Source: UBA7359 sp047618295
GTDB lineage: Bacteria; Pseudomonadota; Gammaproteobacteria; Eutrophobiales; Eutrophobiaceae
Reading direction: 5' to 3'
NCBI GenBank assembly: GCA_047618295.1
Contig: JBLHKL010000076.1
Span: 1-10,114, forward strand
DNA length: 10,114 bases
Shown here piece after piece: positions 6,737 to 10,114 of the stretch. The first letter of the stretch is position 1; every line of letters starts with the position of its first letter. A model generated the notes under the pieces. That model saw nothing but the letters and a program-made list of their open reading frames with translations. It had not been told where the DNA came from and ran no database searches. Made by a program: the position numbers and the translations under genes.

Positions 6737-7690
6737 ATGAAATTTTATTTGGCACCACTATTATTTTTCGCCTTTGTATGTAATACAGTTAGTGCTGCAC
6801 CGACTGGGCGTATTTTTGTTACAAATGAGCGCGGCGATTCTGTTTCCGTTATTAACGGCAGCTCATTAACCGTCGAAGCAACTATTGATGTAGGTGAACG
6901 TCCTAGAGGAATTGGTCTCTCTCCAGATGGAAGTGAACTTTATGTTGCCGTAAGTGAAGAAAATAAAATAAAAGTCATTGACCCTGCCTCACTCAAAATT
7001 CTAAGAGAATTTGAAGCGGGCTCTGATCCAGAAACGTTCGCCGTTCACCCTAATGGCAATATCTATATTTCAAATGAAGATGATGCAAAAGCAAGTGTGT
7101 TTAACCCAAAAACGGGAGAACAAGTTGCAGAAATACATGTCGGTCTAGAGCCAGAAGGCGTTGCCATTTCGCCTGATGGTAAACGCGTAATTGTTACCAG
7201 CGAATCGACTAATATGCTGCACGTCATCAAAGTACCTGGAAACACAATTGAAAAAAATATTCTTGTCGGTTCACGTCCACGTGCAGCAACATTCACTCAA
7301 TCTGGCGACATTGCTTATGCAACAGCAGAGATTAGTGGTGAAGTCGTCAAGGTCGACATGAATACAGGAGAGATCCTGAAAAAGGGAAGCACTGGTGACA
7401 GTAAATCAAAACCTAAAGATGTTGTCTTAAGCAAGGATGAGTCTGTGATCTATGTTGCTGGAGGAAGAGCTAATAAAGTTGTCGTCATGGATGCTGAATC
7501 GCTTGAAATAGTTACCGGCATCCCTGTAGGAAAACGCGTTTGGGGTTTGGCGATTAGTAAAAATGGTGAACGGGTATTTTCAACTGACGGCGTCAGCGGT
7601 ACTGTCTCAGTCATTGATACCAGTAAAAATGAAGTAATTAAGACTATAGAAGTTGGTGAGTTCCCATGGGGTGTCATTATTAACGACTAA
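6737..7690 (+). CDS. Exported YVTN-type beta-propeller protein associated with PQQ catabolism systems
   Basis: The 317-residue protein has a signal peptide with likely cleavage after VSA (residue 20). Seven or so repeated blades of about 40 residues follow. Typical repeat pieces are IFVTNERGDSVSVIN (26-40), GLSPDGSELYVAVS (60-73), VHPNGNIYISNE (103-114), ISPDGKRVIVTSES (144-157), IYVAGGRANKVVVMDA (238-253) and a last blade SGTVSVIDTSKNEVIKTIEVG (287-307). The protein ends with the closing GEFPWGVIIND. A strong AGGAG lies eight bases upstream. Length and pairing with the preceding gene fit the PQQ-dependent catabolism-associated propeller family. Its function is unproven in that family; proposed roles are structural support or binding of a small ligand in the periplasm. 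There are no haem-binding CxxCH motifs and no cysteines in the mature protein. Confidence 0.85.
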   Translation: MKFYLAPLLFFAFVCNTVSAAPTGRIFVTNERGDSVSVINGSSLTVEATIDVGERPRGIGLSPDGSELYVAVSEENKIKVIDPASLKILREFEAGSDPETFAVHPNGNIYISNEDDAKASVFNPKTGEQVAEIHVGLEPEGVAISPDGKRVIVTSESTNMLHVIKVPGNTIEKNILVGSRPRAATFTQSGDIAYATAEISGEVVKVDMNTGEILKKGSTGDSKSKPKDVVLSKDESVIYVAGGRANKVVVMDAESLEIVTGIPVGKRVWGLAISKNGERVFSTDGVSGTVSVIDTSKNEVIKTIEVGEFPWGVIIND

Positions 7691-7699
7691 ATTGATAAC

Positions 7700-7721
7700 G
7701 GGGCAGTATTTATGCTGTCCC
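7700..7721. terminator. Hairpin between convergent genes, probable bidirectional terminator
   Basis: GGGGCAG (7700-7706) pairs with CTGTCCC (7715-7721) with one G-U wobble, giving a 7-bp GC-rich stem and an 8-nt loop. It sits between the stop codons of the converging propeller gene (7690) and response-regulator gene (7728). There is no proper T-run on either side, so it would be a moderate terminator at best. Confidence 0.55.
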
Positions 7722-7727
7722 AAACTT

Positions 7728-8369
7728 TCATGCTTGTATGATGTTATGCCTGATCGCAAGCCGTGCTATATCCGCTACAGTTGAGACGTTAAGCTTACTT
7801 TTTATTTGAGTACTATAGTTCGCAACTGTTTTATAACTTAGACTCAATCTTTTCGCTATTTCACTGGTATTTGAACCTTCTGCCAACATACAGAATATCT
7901 CAAATTCACGTGTAGACAGATCAGAAAGCAATGAGTCTTGACCTCGTGATTTTTCATAGGCTAATATTTGTGCGAGTTCTGGATCAATATACTTCTCGCC
8001 TTTTGAAAGTCGTATTATTGCTTCAACAAGTAATTGTGGGTCGGTACTTTTGGTAATGTAACCACTGGCACCCGCTTGTAATGCTTGCTCTACAAAGATA
8101 ACTTCTTCATGCATGCTGAACACAAGAATTATGGCTTTATGGTCACGGGAACAGATACGTTTTATTGCCTCAATCCCTCCAATCCCTGGTAGAGACAGAT
8201 CCATAACAACAACATCTGGTTGATGAGTACTATAGAGTTGATAAGCTTCCTCCCCGCTGCTTGCTTCTGCTACAACCTCTATCTCAGCTGCGTTTTTCAA
8301 CAACATATTATAGCCCGCGCGAACCACCGCATGATCATCAACTAGCATTACTTTTATTACATTACTCAT
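7728..8369 (-). CDS. LuxR/NarL-family response regulator, partner of the MoxY-like kinase
   Basis: The 213-residue regulator has an N-terminal receiver domain with acidic pocket D11-D12, phosphorylation site D57 (VVVMDLSLPG), S85 and K107 (YITKS). A C-terminal LuxR-type HTH covers about 148-210 (LSTREFEIFCMLAEG, then the recognition helix SYKTVANYSTQIKSKL at 178-193). The length is normal for the NarL family. It follows the kinase gene by 10 nt, and its Shine-Dalgarno-like AAGAG overlaps the kinase stop region, so the two are co-translated. LuxR-type regulators paired with this kinase class control methanol or alcohol oxidation genes in methylotrophs (MoxX, FlhR) and PQQ-linked ethanol oxidation in pseudomonads. 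A similar duty for the neighbouring PQQ-associated genes is plausible but inferred. Specific targets cannot be seen. Confidence 0.92.
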   Translation of the reverse strand: MSNVIKVMLVDDHAVVRAGYNMLLKNAAEIEVVAEASSGEEAYQLYSTHQPDVVVMDLSLPGIGGIEAIKRICSRDHKAIILVFSMHEEVIFVEQALQAGASGYITKSTDPQLLVEAIIRLSKGEKYIDPELAQILAYEKSRGQDSLLSDLSTREFEIFCMLAEGSNTSEIAKRLSLSYKTVANYSTQIKSKLNVSTVADIARLAIRHNIIQA

Positions 8370-8379
8370 AAAATAACTC

Positions 8380-9717
8380 TTATGATTTTATTGGAATACT
8401 TATATTAATCGTTAAACCATTATTAGGCTCACTAATAAGCTCGAATGTTCCATGATTCATTTCAACCCGTTCTTTCATTCCAGGCAAGCCTAAACCAGTC
8501 ATTAGTTTTTCTTTGTTTAAACCGACACCATCATCCTGAATATTCAGGCTTATATATTCTGAACCAGAAGAAACAACTTTATTCATTGTTATTATTATTT
8601 TGCTAGCGGACGAATGTTTTAATGCATTGGTCAAACTCTCTTGAACAATTCTAAAGAGGCTAATATTCAATAACTCTGTCAAATCAGTTGGAACATCTGA
8701 GAACGAAAAGTGACAAAAAATATCATCTTGTCGGCTATTCCAATCATCAATCATCGACTGCAAGGCCTTTACCAAGCCAAACTCATCTAAAACCGATGGC
8801 CGCAATCGATGCATCATGTTTTTTGCAACTTGATAAATATGATCTGAATATTCGATTATTGTTTTCACACTTGAATTGATACGGTCCTTATCTGGACTCT
8901 TATCATTCATGATAGCCGCTGCAACGGCTTTAATAGCCGCAATGGTCTGGCCTAGTTCATCATGCAGTTCTTGTGCGAGATGACGACGTTCTTCTTCCTG
9001 AATTTCAAGTGAACGTTGCGTCAATGACTGATTTTTAGCCTTGCTCTCCAATAAAACTTTGGCCATATGATTAAATTGTTGCGAAATTCGATCTAATTCA
9101 GGCAAGCGAAAACGTGGCAGTTCTAATTGATAATTTCCTTTTTCAATATCAGATAAACCAGAGAGTATTGTGTCTATTGGAGCCAGGTATTTTCCAATAG
9201 CCAGATATAACAAAATATTAGCCAAAATAATAAACGCTAGTAAAAATATCAATATACTCCGAACTTCAGTCCAGTTTTCATCAATTTCATCGGAAGGATC
9301 AGCACGAATAATGATCCCTTTGGGTGGCTCAACCGGATTGTATAACCAATGTCTTATTTCGGTTGGAGGAGGCTCTACAAGTTTAACAAACCAGTTTGGC
9401 GCTTTAATATCCCTCAAGGCAGCAAATTCTTCAACAGGCGTCAGGACATCATTTGAAGTGTAAATATCGATATGAAGATGCCGTGTTAGATCCAGTTCTG
9501 AGAGCTTGCGTAATACTTGTATTTGCTTTTGTTCATCCATCTCTAATGATGCTGAAGTAAAAGCAACCTGAATCAATTGCAGAGCAAGATTTGCAGTCGA
9601 TTCAACTTCATGCTGAACGGCATTACGCGCATTCGTAATAATATAAAAACTACTACAAATGAATAGGCTGATAAATAATAGTGTTATCAGCAGATTAAGC
9701 CTGATTCTAAGGCTCAT
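8380..9717 (-). CDS. Membrane sensor histidine kinase with LapD/MoxY-type periplasmic domain
   Basis: The 445-residue kinase begins with a transmembrane helix at about 7-28, then a periplasmic region at 29-152 of the LapD/MoxY type. A second transmembrane helix (about 154-174) and a HAMP segment with coiled coil (about 175-240) follow. The dimerisation domain is HisKA_3 type with the phosphorylatable H252 in QELHDELGQ. The ATPase domain shows N364 (ESLTNALKHS), the G1 box DDGVG (395-399) and GLPGMKERV (410-418). The start has AAGGGG 11 nt upstream. It should sense a periplasmic or membrane signal and phosphorylate the response regulator encoded 10 nt downstream. The MoxY relationship links this kinase type to alcohol oxidation control; the signal itself is unknown. 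No truncation or missing catalytic residue is evident. Confidence 0.92.
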   Translation of the reverse strand: MSLRIRLNLLITLLFISLFICSSFYIITNARNAVQHEVESTANLALQLIQVAFTSASLEMDEQKQIQVLRKLSELDLTRHLHIDIYTSNDVLTPVEEFAALRDIKAPNWFVKLVEPPPTEIRHWLYNPVEPPKGIIIRADPSDEIDENWTEVRSILIFLLAFIILANILLYLAIGKYLAPIDTILSGLSDIEKGNYQLELPRFRLPELDRISQQFNHMAKVLLESKAKNQSLTQRSLEIQEEERRHLAQELHDELGQTIAAIKAVAAAIMNDKSPDKDRINSSVKTIIEYSDHIYQVAKNMMHRLRPSVLDEFGLVKALQSMIDDWNSRQDDIFCHFSFSDVPTDLTELLNISLFRIVQESLTNALKHSSASKIIITMNKVVSSGSEYISLNIQDDGVGLNKEKLMTGLGLPGMKERVEMNHGTFELISEPNNGLTINISIPIKS

Positions 9718-9788
9718 TGATAATTCAACCCCTTGATTAAAGATTTTAGAAATTAAGCCGATCTAACTGATAGTAATATATATTCTAA

Positions 9789-9816
9789 TTGAACTAACTA
9801 TATTAAAAGTTATATT
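9789..9816 (+). promoter_or_regulatory. Putative sigma-70 promoter for the DUF3450-like gene
   Basis: TTGAAC (9789-9794), a 16-base spacer, then TATATT (9811-9816) form a good housekeeping promoter directed rightwards. Transcription would begin near 9823, about 70 nt before the ATG at 9893. The divergent kinase gene starts at 9717, so the 175-bp gap serves both genes. Confidence 0.5.
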
Positions 9817-9822
9817 CTTAGG

Positions 9823-9839
9823 GTAAATTGTGAATTTAC
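9823..9839. promoter_or_regulatory. Perfect 7-bp inverted repeat at the predicted start site, candidate operator
   Basis: GTAAATT-GTG-AATTTAC is a perfect inverted repeat directly after the -10 element, overlapping the expected start of transcription. That is a usual place for a repressor site. An overlapping, less perfect palindrome TTGTGAATTTACAA (9828-9841) is also present. The bound protein is unknown. It could also form a small 5' hairpin in the transcript. Confidence 0.45.
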
Positions 9840-9892
9840 AATACAGCTAATAATTATTCAGTAACTATTTAATGAATTAGGAAAAACTCCTG

Positions 9893-10114
9893 ATGGAAAA
9901 GCACATCAAATTATTTATTTTACCCCTCATTATAGGACTTGCGCTTTTAAACACTTCTAGTGCAGAAACGACAACTCTGGATTCAGCAGTAGAAACTAAG
10001 CTGCAGGGTCAAAAAGATGTCGTAAAATCACAGAACAAAGTGGACTCCCTAGTAAATCAGACCAAAGACTTGGTTCAGGAATACCGTGATGCTATACGTA
10101 AAACTGACAGTCTA
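9893..10114 (+). CDS. DUF3450-like exported coiled-coil protein (N-terminal part)
   Basis: An open frame of 74 codons starts at ATG 9893 and runs off the right edge. AGGA lies ten bases before the start. Residues 1-24 form a Sec signal peptide (IKLFILPLIIGLALLNTSSA, cleavage likely after A24). The mature part is a charged, heptad-like helix containing VKSQNKVDSLVNQTKDLVQE and EYRDAIRKTDSL. This pattern, with paired D-L and Q-x-x-V positions and the QEYRD stretch, resembles the start of DUF3450 proteins. These often precede ExbB/ExbD/TonB-type energiser genes for outer-membrane uptake of metals, vitamins or large ligands. If that holds, a MotA/TolQ/ExbB gene should follow beyond the edge. The call rests on a short N-terminus, so the gene is well supported and the family moderately so. 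Confidence 0.72.
   Translation, partial: MEKHIKLFILPLIIGLALLNTSSAETTTLDSAVETKLQGQKDVVKSQNKVDSLVNQTKDLVQEYRDAIRKTDSL

Noticed and set aside
7063..7677. Minus-strand open frames inside the beta-propeller gene
   Set aside because: They are antisense shadows of the repeated propeller codons with no domain features or translation signals.
6840..7680. Repeated DNA inside the propeller gene as a possible tandem-repeat array
   Set aside because: The periodicity is at the protein level (divergent 40-residue blades); nucleotide identity between units is low.
8688..9463. Plus-strand open frames within the histidine-kinase gene
   Set aside because: They lie wholly within a complete, motif-bearing kinase gene and have no credible protein features.

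Overview
The window looks like a low-GC (by eye about 40% GC) gammaproteobacterial chromosome segment that combines cytoplasmic aldehyde oxidation with a periplasmic alcohol-oxidation accessory set. The taxonomic guess is inference: it rests on overall protein flavour, a MoxY/LapD-type sensor kinase, a DUF3450-like exported protein and PQQ-associated genes. No rRNA, tRNA, CRISPR array, transposase or integrase is visible.

Left part (1-4178, all minus strand). This is a compact operon read right to left. It encodes a four-cluster ferredoxin-type subunit, the large tungsten-type aldehyde:ferredoxin oxidoreductase subunit, a FAD/NAD(P)-binding reductase subunit, a MoaD-like ThiS-fold protein ending in Gly-Gly, and the start of a small unrecognised protein cut by the window edge. 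Gene order and sizes (157, 616 and 421 residues) match the AorA-AorB-AorC subunits of the Aromatoleum-type NAD-linked aldehyde oxidoreductase. It should oxidise aldehydes to carboxylic acids and pass electrons through Fe-S clusters to FAD and NAD(P), or run in reverse.

Middle (4179-5709). A 373-bp AT-rich divergent intergenic region carries a sigma-70-like promoter facing the aor operon, another facing the regulator, and two small TTGC...GCRA inverted repeats. The divergent regulator has the GAF sensor and Fis-type DNA-binding domain of AcoR-like activators but lacks the AAA+ sigma-54-activating domain. It is the obvious candidate controller of the aor operon.

Right part (5710-10114). Two plus-strand genes for exported proteins belong to families associated with PQQ-dependent alcohol dehydrogenase systems: a shortened ABC-type substrate-binding protein and a YVTN-type beta-propeller. 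They converge on a minus-strand two-component system (MoxY-like histidine kinase, LuxR/NarL-type response regulator) across a small hairpin. A divergent promoter region with a perfect 7-bp inverted repeat then leads to the start of a DUF3450-like exported coiled-coil protein, cut by the right edge.

Working model (inference): an alcohol is oxidised in the periplasm by a PQQ enzyme encoded elsewhere, sensed or controlled through the two-component system, and the resulting aldehyde is taken to the acid by the aor enzyme under control of the GAF-Fis protein. The most unusual points are the regulator without its motor domain, the substrate-binding protein that appears to lack an internal lobe, and the placement of these PQQ accessory genes next to a tungsten-type AOR.
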